Assembly: GCA_965248905.1 (NCBI GenBank)
Contig: CBDFKS010000006.1
Coordinates: forward strand, 454,268 to 518,267
Source of the DNA: CBDFKS01 sp965248905
GTDB taxonomy: Bacteria; Chloroflexota; Dehalococcoidia; Lucifugimonadales; JAGWBF01
DNA length: 64,000 nt
Direction of reading: 5' to 3'
Shown piece by piece: positions 51,433 through 59,659 of this stretch. The position numbers and the translations under genes were made by a program. The notes under the pieces were generated by a model that was not told where the DNA came from, searched no databases, and saw only the letters and a program-made list of their open reading frames with translations. Numbering within the stretch: position 1 is the first letter of the stretch; each line of letters starts with the position of its first letter.

Positions 51433-52191
51433 TCATCTCCTTACAACCCCCTGGGGGTCCCGCCTCGACGCCTGTCTATTGAGGGCCACGTCGAGGATGG
51501 AGAAGGCTTCGGCGATGCCGTGGTTCTCTACTCTAGGGACGGGTTCCTCCTGCTGCTTCAGCAGGGCATGAGCGATGAAGTCCGCCATCTGAAGCAGGTA
51601 GTCGTCCTTGGAGCTGCGGAAGGCGGGGCCACCGATGACGTGCTCTATGGGGATGTTCCTGGTCTTCTCCCCGTCCTCCCAGAGGTCGTAGCGGCTGGGA
51701 ACGTGGTTGCGCACCTTGAGCCGACCGTAGAGCCGGGTGATCATCTGCTCCTTCCCCTCGTCGAAGATGAGGAAAGCGTGCCTATTGGCTGAGGTGACCG
51801 AGGTGTTGATGCGGTTGAGGAGGCGGTCAAGGCTGGCCTGCTCGTACCTCCTGCTCTCCGGCTTGTGGAGGCAGACGTTGATGACCTCGATGCCGCCCAT
51901 GCGCCTGGCGGCATCCTCCAGGCGGCACAGACCCTCCAGAAAGACACTGGCTCCCTGTGCCACGGACACCCGTTCGCTGTTCGTTCCGTTCTTGGCGAGC
52001 AGCCCCCGTCCCGCCAGCAGGTCGCAGGCGTGAAGCTCCCTGGACAGGGGGATTCCGTACCGCTCCATTAGCTCCAGACGCCATGCGTGGATGCCGGCAA
52101 AGAGCCGGTTCCAGACCTCGCCATCCACTCCCAGGGCGGAGCGGACGTAGTAGCGGGGGCCTTCGGACTCGTCGATGTAGTACAGACGCAT
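51433..52191 (-). CDS. DUF3800 protein
   Basis: 252 residues, MRLYYIDESEGPRYYVRSALGV at the N-terminus and DDYLLQMADFIAHALLK near residue 210, the two conserved acidic segments of DUF3800 (RNase H-like fold, putative nuclease; often in mobile elements and defence islands). The central HAFLIFDEGKEQMITRLYGRL adds another acidic site. A stem terminator follows. Function on this element is unknown. Confidence 0.85.
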   Translation of the reverse strand: MRLYYIDESEGPRYYVRSALGVDGEVWNRLFAGIHAWRLELMERYGIPLSRELHACDLLAGRGLLAKNGTNSERVSVAQGASVFLEGLCRLEDAARRMGGIEVINVCLHKPESRRYEQASLDRLLNRINTSVTSANRHAFLIFDEGKEQMITRLYGRLKVRNHVPSRYDLWEDGEKTRNIPIEHVIGGPAFRSSKDDYLLQMADFIAHALLKQQEEPVPRVENHGIAEAFSILDVALNRQASRRDPQGVVRR

Positions 52192-52218
52192 GATTCTTCT
52201 CCCGTCTCCTATAGGTGT

Positions 52219-53874
52219 TTAGGGGTCGTTGAAAGGATGGATAGGCTCCCAGCGGTCAGGGGTGCGCCAGGCCGGACCCAGCGGCCCCACCCTCTCCAAC
52301 AGGTTTCTGGGAGCCACAAACAGGGGCACCTGCACCTTCGCGGTGTGCATCTCCTCTTTGGCGATGCGGAGAAAGTGGGTCTCGGCCACGTCGTCGTCGA
52401 AGACGACCAATACGGCAGGCTGAGCGCCGTGGTCGTCGATGGGCCGGTGGGTGGAGTAGTAGCGCAGGTAGGGGGCGATCCTGGCCGCCATGGTGATGGG
52501 GCGTACCGCCCGGCGCTCCCATTCCAGGAAGAAGGGCCAGATCGCCTGTCCGTTGTGCAGCAGGCCGAAGGCGTCGGGACGGACCGAGTGGAGCCTCTCT
52601 GCGTAGCGGAAGTACCTGGAGGCCCGTCCAGGGGAGTCGAGCTGCGCCAGCTCCCGTCCCCGGCTGCGGGCCTGCTTCGCCAGGACGGCTATGAACCAGT
52701 GCACCGCATCGGTGTGCTGAATGTTCCTGAGCAGCTGACGGGCTCTTGCTCCGGAGACGTTTCGCCAGGTAGCGGCACGGTCAGGGTCTGTAAGGGAGGC
52801 GCTCCATCGCTTCTTCATCGCGCCCACGGAGGTGCGATCGCGCCTTGCGAGGACAGAGAGCCCCAGGTCGGAAAGGATGAGGCGGCGACGGCCCTCTACA
52901 ACGTCGTCGATGACGAGACCCAGGCTTGTGAGCCGTTGCAGAAGCTGGGAGATCCTCGACCGCTTCACCTCCAGCACCCCACCCAGGTGAGCGGGCGTCA
53001 TCCAGGGCCAGTCGGAGAGCAGGTCGAGGCAGCGCTTCTCCGTCGATTTGAGCAGCGCAGGCAGCAGGTGGTCGGGTGCGGAGTCGTCCTGCCCGTCCAC
53101 GTTGAGGTGTTCGGGGAGGGAGACCCGCTCGGGCGGCTCCTCGGTAGGCAGATCTCCGTTGGGGCTGGTGTGCTTCAAGGCCCTACTGAGGTCGAGGGAT
53201 ACCGAGTCCGAGGGTATGCGCCATACGGGCGTGGATGGGTCTGCCGACACAGCGTCCCGCTCAAGGGCGAGGAACGAAGCGGCCGGCGCTCCTGCCAGCA
53301 GCCTCCTCGCCTGTCGGAGGCGCACCTCGTCGGGAAGCAGGACAAGGATGGCGCTGGGCGACGGGCCGTCCCGCAGCCTCCAGAGCCGCTTGGAGAAGGC
53401 CGTCCTGTCGGAGGTGAGCCCCTGCCTGACGACGCCGATGATGCGTTCATCGGGAAGGACGATGGCGGCGTCCATGGGCTTGGCCCGGTACCAGCGGAAC
53501 CGGATGGGGTGGGCGATGTTGGAGATAGTGGCAGCGAGCCGGTAGATGACTGCGGCGGCATCCAGCCGCTCCAGGAGGACGCGCTGCCACTGGGCGGAGA
53601 CGGGATAGAGGTTCAGAAGCTCATCCACCGTCATGCCCTCGACCCGTGCCAGCCGGTGCAGCCCAGATGGGGTGAGATAGAACCGGCGCGTTGGCGGCGT
53701 GACGTCCGTGGCGTGGGGGACGGAGGCGGCCAGGCCCTCGACCTCAAATTTCTCGACGCTCTCGTAGACCGAGCCCCGAGACCAGCCGGAGACGGCGACC
53801 AGCTCCAGCCGGTCGAGGAAGGGCATGGCTGCCAGATGTCCCAGTAGCTCTTCTTGGCACTCGGTGAGCGTCAT
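52219..53874 (-). CDS. Replication-relaxation family protein
   Basis: 551 residues. N-terminal winged helix (ELLGHLAAMPFLDRLELVAVSGWSRGSVYESVEKFEVEGL), a second winged helix near residue 300 (PAHLGGVLEVKRSRISQLLQRLTSLGLV), and a C-terminal domain with RPDAFGLL, FFLEWERRAVRP, YLRYYSTHR and VVFDDDVAETHFLRIAKEE, resembling replication-relaxation proteins of conjugative elements. Start overlaps the coupling-protein stop (ATGA). It may help process or unwind transferring DNA; that is inference, and no nuclease motif is certain. Confidence 0.75.
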   Translation of the reverse strand: MTLTECQEELLGHLAAMPFLDRLELVAVSGWSRGSVYESVEKFEVEGLAASVPHATDVTPPTRRFYLTPSGLHRLARVEGMTVDELLNLYPVSAQWQRVLLERLDAAAVIYRLAATISNIAHPIRFRWYRAKPMDAAIVLPDERIIGVVRQGLTSDRTAFSKRLWRLRDGPSPSAILVLLPDEVRLRQARRLLAGAPAASFLALERDAVSADPSTPVWRIPSDSVSLDLSRALKHTSPNGDLPTEEPPERVSLPEHLNVDGQDDSAPDHLLPALLKSTEKRCLDLLSDWPWMTPAHLGGVLEVKRSRISQLLQRLTSLGLVIDDVVEGRRRLILSDLGLSVLARRDRTSVGAMKKRWSASLTDPDRAATWRNVSGARARQLLRNIQHTDAVHWFIAVLAKQARSRGRELAQLDSPGRASRYFRYAERLHSVRPDAFGLLHNGQAIWPFFLEWERRAVRPITMAARIAPYLRYYSTHRPIDDHGAQPAVLVVFDDDVAETHFLRIAKEEMHTAKVQVPLFVAPRNLLERVGPLGPAWRTPDRWEPIHPFNDP

Positions 53875-56489
53875 GCGCCCTGCTCCTCTTCAGGAGCGTC
53901 TTGCTCCTTCTTCGTCTCGGTTGCGCCAGCCGCCTTGTCCCGCTTGGTTCGCTGATTGCGCCGCTTGGAGGGCTTGTCCCGTTTCTTGGGAGCCGGGCCA
54001 TTGCTGGGCGGGGTCTTATTGCCCCTCTCCAGGGCCGCAATCGCCGCCCGGTACTGCTCCACCAGCCGCTCCGACTCGCCCTGGCCGGCGGCTATCTCCT
54101 TCACCGGGGTGGCGTAGCCGCCAGTGGCGGCGCGGATGCGGGCGGCGACTTCGGGGTCTCCCGCATCGGGCTTCCTGACGGCCATGGAGAAGACGGGGAG
54201 CCGCTCCTTGTCCACGGTGGCCCGCACGTAGCAGTGGTGCACCGGCAGAGAGGTGATGTCATCCTCGGAGACCCGGTCCTTGCCCAGCTCCCAGACCAGG
54301 GTCCTTGCGTCGTTACCCGCCACCTGGAAGACGGCCAGACAGCCCACGTTGGACATGATGGAGTCCTGCATGGTGCGGGAGAGGTCGCCCAGCTTGGCCA
54401 GGCCCTGGGTGGCGAGGATGAACGATGCCCCAAACTTCCCCAGCTCGGAGAGCATGGTCTCGTAGTCCACGCCGGGCATGGACTGCATCTCGTCCACCAC
54501 CACCAGGACGCCCCTGCGTTTTTCGAGGGGCAGGGCTCCCTGCTCCCGAATCACGGCGTCCACCAGGTTCAGGATGGAGGCACCCACCAGGGCGGCCACG
54601 TCCCTGCCCGCCGTTCCCTGGGAGGTGGAGACCAGAAGCACGCCGCCGTCCAGGATCAGCTGGCGCATGTCGATGGTGGAGCGGGACTGGCCCAGGATGG
54701 CCCGTGCCTTTTTGGATGAGGCGTAGTAGGAGAGGCGGGTCTGGACGGGGGCCAGAGCCTCTGCCTTGTACTGGCGGTGCCAGTTACTGAAGTCCCTGCT
54801 CCACCACTCAAGCAGGTAGGGGTCGCTCACCTTGGCCAGCACCTTGGCCTGGAACTTGTCGTCGGAGAGGAGCCTGAGCCCGTCCAGGATGGTGTACTGC
54901 TGATCGGCGTCCACCCTCTCATTGGCCTCGTGGAGGGTCTTGACGGTCTGCTCCAGGATGGACTGCATCCTCGGTCCCCACTGGTCCCAGAGGCCCTTGG
55001 CGACCCGCACCACCGAGTCGGCGGTGCGGTCCCTGTCGGCAAATATTCTGGTGTCGAGCAGGTTGATGCCGGGAGCCCCCGCATCGTCGGCCAGGTCGAT
55101 GAGGCGCACCCGGTCGATGAGGGACTCGGGCACCTGCCCCAGCAGCCCGCTCACCAGGTCGGTGTGGGGATCGACAACGACGATGGCGTCGGGGTCCTTG
55201 CCCTTGGCCTTCTGTTTCAGCTTGTGGGAGACGATGTGGTGCATGAGGGTGCTTTTCCCCATGCGGGTGCGGGCCACGTAGAGGTGGTGGCGTCGCAGCA
55301 GGTCGTCGGGGAAGTGGATATCCCGGGGATTGCCCGCCGTGGTCTGGCCCACCAGAGCGCCGCCCCTGGTGCCTCTGGCCGAGGGAAGGAGCACCCGTGC
55401 TCCCGACCGCTCCACCAGGGGGGTCTCATCTCTTGCGCCCGGCGGGTGCCACAGGCAGGCCACCTCCCGCACCCCCAGGACGCTGCGCTTGCCGAAGAGC
55501 CCCGTGGAAGCGGGCTGCAAGGACGGGACCGGCACCGTAGGCCGCACCTTGCCCACCCGGAAGCGAGCGCCTGCGGGGTTGTCGTAGTGGCGGTAGGCCG
55601 CCGCCACCCGGCTCAGCAGCTCATTTGCGCGGCGACGTGGCTCCTTAGCGTCTTTGGGCAGAATGGCGGTGACCTGAAGCTCCGCGCCAAAGGCGATGCG
55701 GGAGACCTTCTCCTTGATCAACAGCGGGTCGTGGACGCGGGAGCGAGCCCGCCTCCAGCGCCACCATCCCCAGCCCGCCACGACCGTCCCCAAGGCCACG
55801 CCAGCGGCCAGGAGTACGGCCTTCCACGTCTCCCCGCCCTGTACCCAGAAGTAGCCCTGGAAGACGCTGAGGGCCGCCAGGCCCAGGACGATCATGAGGA
55901 CGGCGTCGGTCTGGAGGGGCTTGGTCTGATAGGTGTATGAAGCGTCCCTGTGCTCGGTGGCGGGGTTCCTGACGGCCTTGTTCATGTGGGCCGCCGACCA
56001 GTCGGGTCCCAGGGAGCGCAGCAGGATCCGGGCCACGATGCGCTCCTTGTCGTGCAAAGTAGACAAGGCCCCGATCAGTGCGATGAGAGGGTCTGAGCCG
56101 GGGTCCAGCAGGTCGTCGTCGCGGAAGGTGCGGAGGGGAAGGTAGTCGGGGCCGTCGGCGGCCAGGGTCATGCCCCACGCCTCCTCTCCCTCGTCAAGGC
56201 GCAGGGGGTCCTCCTCGTGGGGCACATCCTGGATGCGGGCCTGGGGGTAGTGGGCCGATATCTGGCCCTTGACCACCTCGTCGTCGCGGCAGCGGGCCAT
56301 GAGGGTCACGCCGTCGGCGTCTCCCGCCAGCTCCAACGAAAAGGGCTCAGGGACCGCGATGGACTGGAGCAGGTTCTCCACGCCCAGCAGGGTGCGCTCC
56401 CCCGTGCGGGGCGGCGTCACCGCCAGCAGCACCGGGGGCTTTTTGTCCTTTTGGCCGCCCAGCAGCCAGCCTATGGGGTTCAGTTTCAT
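53871..56489 (-). CDS. VirD4-like conjugative coupling ATPase
   Basis: 872 residues. N-terminal region with two membrane helices near residues 210-245 (DAVLMIVLGLAALSVFQGYFWV, AVLLAAGVALGTVVAGWGWW). ATPase: Walker A-like VARTRMGKSTLMHHIV, Walker B VLVVVDEMQSMPG, then GASFILATQGLAKLGDLSRT. A Lys/Arg-rich then acidic tail ends it. AAGGAG lies 8 bases before ATG 56489; the longer frame is rejected. It should couple DNA to the type IV secretion channel. Confidence 0.88.
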   Translation of the reverse strand: MKLNPIGWLLGGQKDKKPPVLLAVTPPRTGERTLLGVENLLQSIAVPEPFSLELAGDADGVTLMARCRDDEVVKGQISAHYPQARIQDVPHEEDPLRLDEGEEAWGMTLAADGPDYLPLRTFRDDDLLDPGSDPLIALIGALSTLHDKERIVARILLRSLGPDWSAAHMNKAVRNPATEHRDASYTYQTKPLQTDAVLMIVLGLAALSVFQGYFWVQGGETWKAVLLAAGVALGTVVAGWGWWRWRRARSRVHDPLLIKEKVSRIAFGAELQVTAILPKDAKEPRRRANELLSRVAAAYRHYDNPAGARFRVGKVRPTVPVPSLQPASTGLFGKRSVLGVREVACLWHPPGARDETPLVERSGARVLLPSARGTRGGALVGQTTAGNPRDIHFPDDLLRRHHLYVARTRMGKSTLMHHIVSHKLKQKAKGKDPDAIVVVDPHTDLVSGLLGQVPESLIDRVRLIDLADDAGAPGINLLDTRIFADRDRTADSVVRVAKGLWDQWGPRMQSILEQTVKTLHEANERVDADQQYTILDGLRLLSDDKFQAKVLAKVSDPYLLEWWSRDFSNWHRQYKAEALAPVQTRLSYYASSKKARAILGQSRSTIDMRQLILDGGVLLVSTSQGTAGRDVAALVGASILNLVDAVIREQGALPLEKRRGVLVVVDEMQSMPGVDYETMLSELGKFGASFILATQGLAKLGDLSRTMQDSIMSNVGCLAVFQVAGNDARTLVWELGKDRVSEDDITSLPVHHCYVRATVDKERLPVFSMAVRKPDAGDPEVAARIRAATGGYATPVKEIAAGQGESERLVEQYRAAIAALERGNKTPPSNGPAPKKRDKPSKRRNQRTKRDKAAGATETKKEQDAPEEEQGA

Positions 56490-56529
56490 GGTGGTTTCTC
56501 CTTTCTGAAGGTGAGTTGCTATGGGTAGC

Positions 56530-58815
56530 TCAGCTGTGTACGGCAGGCCGGGCGTCAATGAGCCCCTGCTCTTCGGTGGTGGCCAGGATGCGGACGGGGA
56601 AGCGGCCGCCCCGGGCGATCAGCATCCCGTCCCCGCGAGGACAGGAGAGAAGCCACTGGACGTCGGCCTCCGAGAGGTCGAAGGACTCCCCGACCGCTCT
56701 CAGCGCCGCCGCGTCCTGCTGGAGCAGCAGCTTGAATGCGGAGTTCTGGAGAAGCACCCTTCCCGAATGGCCCACGATGGGCCTACTGGTGTCCTCGCTG
56801 AGGAAGTCCTGGACATCCTGGGTAATGGAGATGAGGCCCAGATGGTGCTTCCTTGCTCGCTTTGCCAGGGAGACCAGGGAAGAGGCCCCCTCGGGGTGCT
56901 GCATGATGCTCCACACCTCGTCCACCACCAGCACCCTGGGTCTGGGGTCCCTGGACGCCATGGACCAGACCGCCTCGGCGCACACCAGCGTTGCGGCGGG
57001 CCTTAGCTCCGGCTCCAGCAGGCGAAGGTTGAAGACGGTGATGGGAAGCTCGGTTCCCATCAGGTCTGCCCCCTGGTCGGTGAGCAGGTGGCGCAGGCTG
57101 CCGGTGGCGAAGGGCCTCAGCAGGGATGCCATCCCCTTATAGCCCTGAGATTCGAGGAATATGAAGAAGTCCTGGAAGCCGGTGACGGCACGATGGGTGG
57201 TGTAGTAGGCGGTCAGGGCCTCGTCCAGTGTGGCCCGCTGCTCCGGTGAGAAGCGTTCGCCCACCATGACCTCGATCAACCTGCGCAGTCCGCCCACCCG
57301 TTGCAGGACCTCGCTCTCATCCTCCTCTTCCAGAACGAAGGGGTTGAGCCCGTGACCGGCGACGCCGGGGGTCAGCACCCTTCCCCCTGCGGTCTGGGCC
57401 AGGGAAGCGTACTCCCCTTCGGGGTCGATGACGTAGTAGACGATGCCCCTGGATATGCCCCGCAGCAGACCCAGCTTGGTGGAGAAGGACTTCCCCGCGC
57501 CGCTCCTGGCCATGACCACCGTGTTGGCGTTGAGGAAGGCCCCGTCGAAGGGGTCGTAGGTCACGACCGATCCGGACCGCAGGTCCAGGCCGAAGAGGGT
57601 GCCCTTGCGGGTGTCCAGGTCGGGGGGCGCGAAGGGCAAGAGGAAGGCGAGGGTGGTGGTGTCCACCGTGCGCCAGGAGCCCCCCGGGTTGAGGGCCAGG
57701 GGCAGCGTGGAGAGGTGGCCGTCGCGCTGCCGGAATCTCATGGCGTCCAGGACGGCCATGGACCCGGCGAAGAGGCCCCGAAGCTGCTGCCCCCGCTCCT
57801 TCAGCGAGTCTGCTGTCCCTGCATAGATGGTGATGGAGAAAGAGGCGTTGAACAGGCGCTCCCTGCCCCGGTGCACCTCGTCCCTGAGCCGGGATGCGTC
57901 CTCCAGGGCGATCTCCGTCTCCGGAGAGGCCGTCCTGCCCCGGCGGAGCGAGATGGCGATGCCCGACTCCATCTTCACCCGCTGCCACTCCAGGGTCCTC
58001 ACGGCCTGGGCGGTGGCGATGGGCGAGATGTGTATGGACAGGTCCATGGGCAGGCCCAGGGCCAGGACCCGCTGCATGTACCCCAGGGGCAGGGTCCGGG
58101 GCCAGCGGGTCAGCTGGTAGCTCCTTCCCAGGCGTTCTCCCATGTCGAGCTGGCCTCTGCTGAGGCTGATGACCATAGGGGACTCCGGTGATGGAGCAGG
58201 CGGAGCGCATCCCCGCAGGGTGGACTCCACCAGCAGCCGCAGAGCCCTGTCCTTGAGCGGGAAGACGGCGAAGCCCGCCCTGGTGAGGAGGCCCTGAAGC
58301 TCGTCGGCCCGCGCCTTTAGAGCGATTGCGTAAAAGCGCCGGTCCACGACGCCGGGGCGCTCCTCAAGCTCTCCCAGGAACTCCCCTAAAGAGGCCGACG
58401 CCTGGGCAACTCCCTCGGCCAGGCCGCTTGGACGGCGCTCAGCCAGGGAGTCTCGAAGGGCTCCCAGCCGGGGCGGGTGCTGTCGCACCAGGAGTTGCAC
58501 GGGGAAGTCCAATGCGTTGAGGACGGCGGCGAAGGCCCCCATGATGGGCTGCTCCACCTCCAGGCCCCGCACCTCCATGACGGAGACCTCCACGCCGCCG
58601 AGACGCAGGATGGTCTCGTCATGCAGCCCCGCTATCGGAAAGTAGCGGGTCAGAGGCGGCGGAGTCTTGGGTTTCTTTGGGGCACTTCCGTCCGGCTGGG
58701 GTTGTTGGGTTTCAGCAGGCGCTTCGTCTGTGGTCACCGGCGCCTGCTCTCCCGCCGGGGGATGAAGACCCTCGCCGGTCCTGCGTCGAAGGGGTCTGAA
58801 CTTGCGACGTTTCAT
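56530..58815 (-). CDS. virB4: VirB4-like conjugation ATPase
   Basis: 761 residues. A disordered Pro-rich start (1-50), then the VirB4 N-domain (VDRRFYAIALKARADELQGLL, NASFSITIYAGTADSLKERG). The ATPase has Walker A TVVMARSGAGKSFSTKLGLLRG, YYVIDPEGEYASLAQTAGG and Walker B PRVLVVDEVWSIMQHPEG, then HHLGLISITQDVQDFL. It powers type IV secretion assembly. Its ATG overlaps the stop of a small upstream gene (ATGA). Confidence 0.93.
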   Translation of the reverse strand: MKRRKFRPLRRRTGEGLHPPAGEQAPVTTDEAPAETQQPQPDGSAPKKPKTPPPLTRYFPIAGLHDETILRLGGVEVSVMEVRGLEVEQPIMGAFAAVLNALDFPVQLLVRQHPPRLGALRDSLAERRPSGLAEGVAQASASLGEFLGELEERPGVVDRRFYAIALKARADELQGLLTRAGFAVFPLKDRALRLLVESTLRGCAPPAPSPESPMVISLSRGQLDMGERLGRSYQLTRWPRTLPLGYMQRVLALGLPMDLSIHISPIATAQAVRTLEWQRVKMESGIAISLRRGRTASPETEIALEDASRLRDEVHRGRERLFNASFSITIYAGTADSLKERGQQLRGLFAGSMAVLDAMRFRQRDGHLSTLPLALNPGGSWRTVDTTTLAFLLPFAPPDLDTRKGTLFGLDLRSGSVVTYDPFDGAFLNANTVVMARSGAGKSFSTKLGLLRGISRGIVYYVIDPEGEYASLAQTAGGRVLTPGVAGHGLNPFVLEEEDESEVLQRVGGLRRLIEVMVGERFSPEQRATLDEALTAYYTTHRAVTGFQDFFIFLESQGYKGMASLLRPFATGSLRHLLTDQGADLMGTELPITVFNLRLLEPELRPAATLVCAEAVWSMASRDPRPRVLVVDEVWSIMQHPEGASSLVSLAKRARKHHLGLISITQDVQDFLSEDTSRPIVGHSGRVLLQNSAFKLLLQQDAAALRAVGESFDLSEADVQWLLSCPRGDGMLIARGGRFPVRILATTEEQGLIDARPAVHS

Positions 58816-58991
58816 GGGCGCACCTCCTGGGGTTTGAGTGGTATGCGAACGACGGCCTTCTGCGGGAGCCGGTGCCGGGGCAGGTGGCGGCCCCTCTTGG
58901 ACCGCTTCCGCCGCCGTGAACCGCTGGCGCCGTTGGGCCGAGGCTGCTTGTCTTCCTGCTCTTTGCCGTTCCTTTCCTTGCCCCGTGTCAT
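58812..58991 (-). CDS. Small very basic protein
   Basis: 59 residues, MTRGKERNGKEQEDKQPRPN then SRRRKRSKRGRHLPRHRLPQ. Overlaps the virB4 ATG (ATGA) at one end and the 78-residue membrane gene stop at the other (ATGA), so it is a genuine coupled gene. About a third of residues are Lys/Arg. No known domain. Confidence 0.6.
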   Translation of the reverse strand: MTRGKERNGKEQEDKQPRPNGASGSRRRKRSKRGRHLPRHRLPQKAVVRIPLKPQEVRP

Positions 58992-59224
58992 GACTGCTCC
59001 TTCCGCCGTCGCCGGGAGGCGCGCAGCGTGCGGATGGCGGCTATTACCAGGTAGACGCCGGTGCCCAAGACGGCGACGCCGACGAAGGGAGACGGGGCCA
59101 GGGACGCTGCCGTCAGCCCGGCCATGATCCCGACGACTCCGGCCATCAGTTGAAGCCTTGGCTCCTCGGTCCAGTAGGCCAGGGCCACCAGGCCCAGAAA
59201 CAGGATCGTGTCTGCGGTACTCAT
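58988..59224 (-). CDS. Small membrane protein of the T4SS operon
   Basis: 78 residues with three hydrophobic stretches: TILFLGLVALAYW, LQLMAGVVGIMAGLTAASLA and FVGVAVLGTGVYLVIAAIRTL, and a basic end RASRRRRKEQS. Probably an accessory of the secretion channel. No family recognised. Confidence 0.65.
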   Translation of the reverse strand: MSTADTILFLGLVALAYWTEEPRLQLMAGVVGIMAGLTAASLAPSPFVGVAVLGTGVYLVIAAIRTLRASRRRRKEQS

Positions 59225-59257
59225 ACATTCCTCCTTGTCTTCTTGCTGTTGTGGTTC

Positions 59258-59659
59258 CTAACGCGTCGGCAGCAGCACCGTGGTGCTGTCCACCAGGAGC
59301 ACCATGAGGCCCTTGGCCAGGAGCACCAGCACCAGGCCGGAGATGGCTCCGATGACAGCGCCCTTGGCCCTTCCCCTGGCATGGGGGTTCTCCGGCTCGC
59401 CCCACATGAGGACGAAGGCGGCCCAGACCAGGCTGAAGCCCGCCAGGATGCCGGCGATGAGGATGAAGATGTTGAGAAGCCGGTTGTACTCCTCCAGCAT
59501 CTCCGCCCCCGCCTCTCCGTGGGACGCTCCGGTGGTGAAGAGGGCGAAGGCGATAAGCGCCGCCAGGCTCACGATGCGCCCCAGGGCTCTCGGCAACACC
59601 CTCAAGAAGGGTTGGTCCAGGCGAGCCGCATGGTGGATTGACGAAAGAGCTCTACGCAT
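59258..59659 (-). CDS. VirB2/TrbC-like small membrane protein
   Basis: 133 residues. A hydrophobic signal-like segment (residues 28-45), then two membrane helices, ILIAGILAGFSLVWAAFVLMWG and GAVIGAISGLVLVLLAKGLMVLLV, separated by a basic loop (EPENPHARGRAKG), as in VirB2/TrbC-type pilins and T4SS pilin-like proteins. Its ATG overlaps the stop of the PrgI fusion (TAATG). Pilin role inferred. Confidence 0.65.
   Translation of the reverse strand: MRRALSSIHHAARLDQPFLRVLPRALGRIVSLAALIAFALFTTGASHGEAGAEMLEEYNRLLNIFILIAGILAGFSLVWAAFVLMWGEPENPHARGRAKGAVIGAISGLVLVLLAKGLMVLLVDSTTVLLPTR

Noticed and set aside
52087..53847. Long plus-strand open frame (586 codons) opposite the replication-relaxation gene
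   Set aside because: Shadow of a GC-rich gene on the other strand; composition is low-complexity Gly/Arg/Pro and no domain is visible, while the minus strand has winged helices and coupled start/stop.
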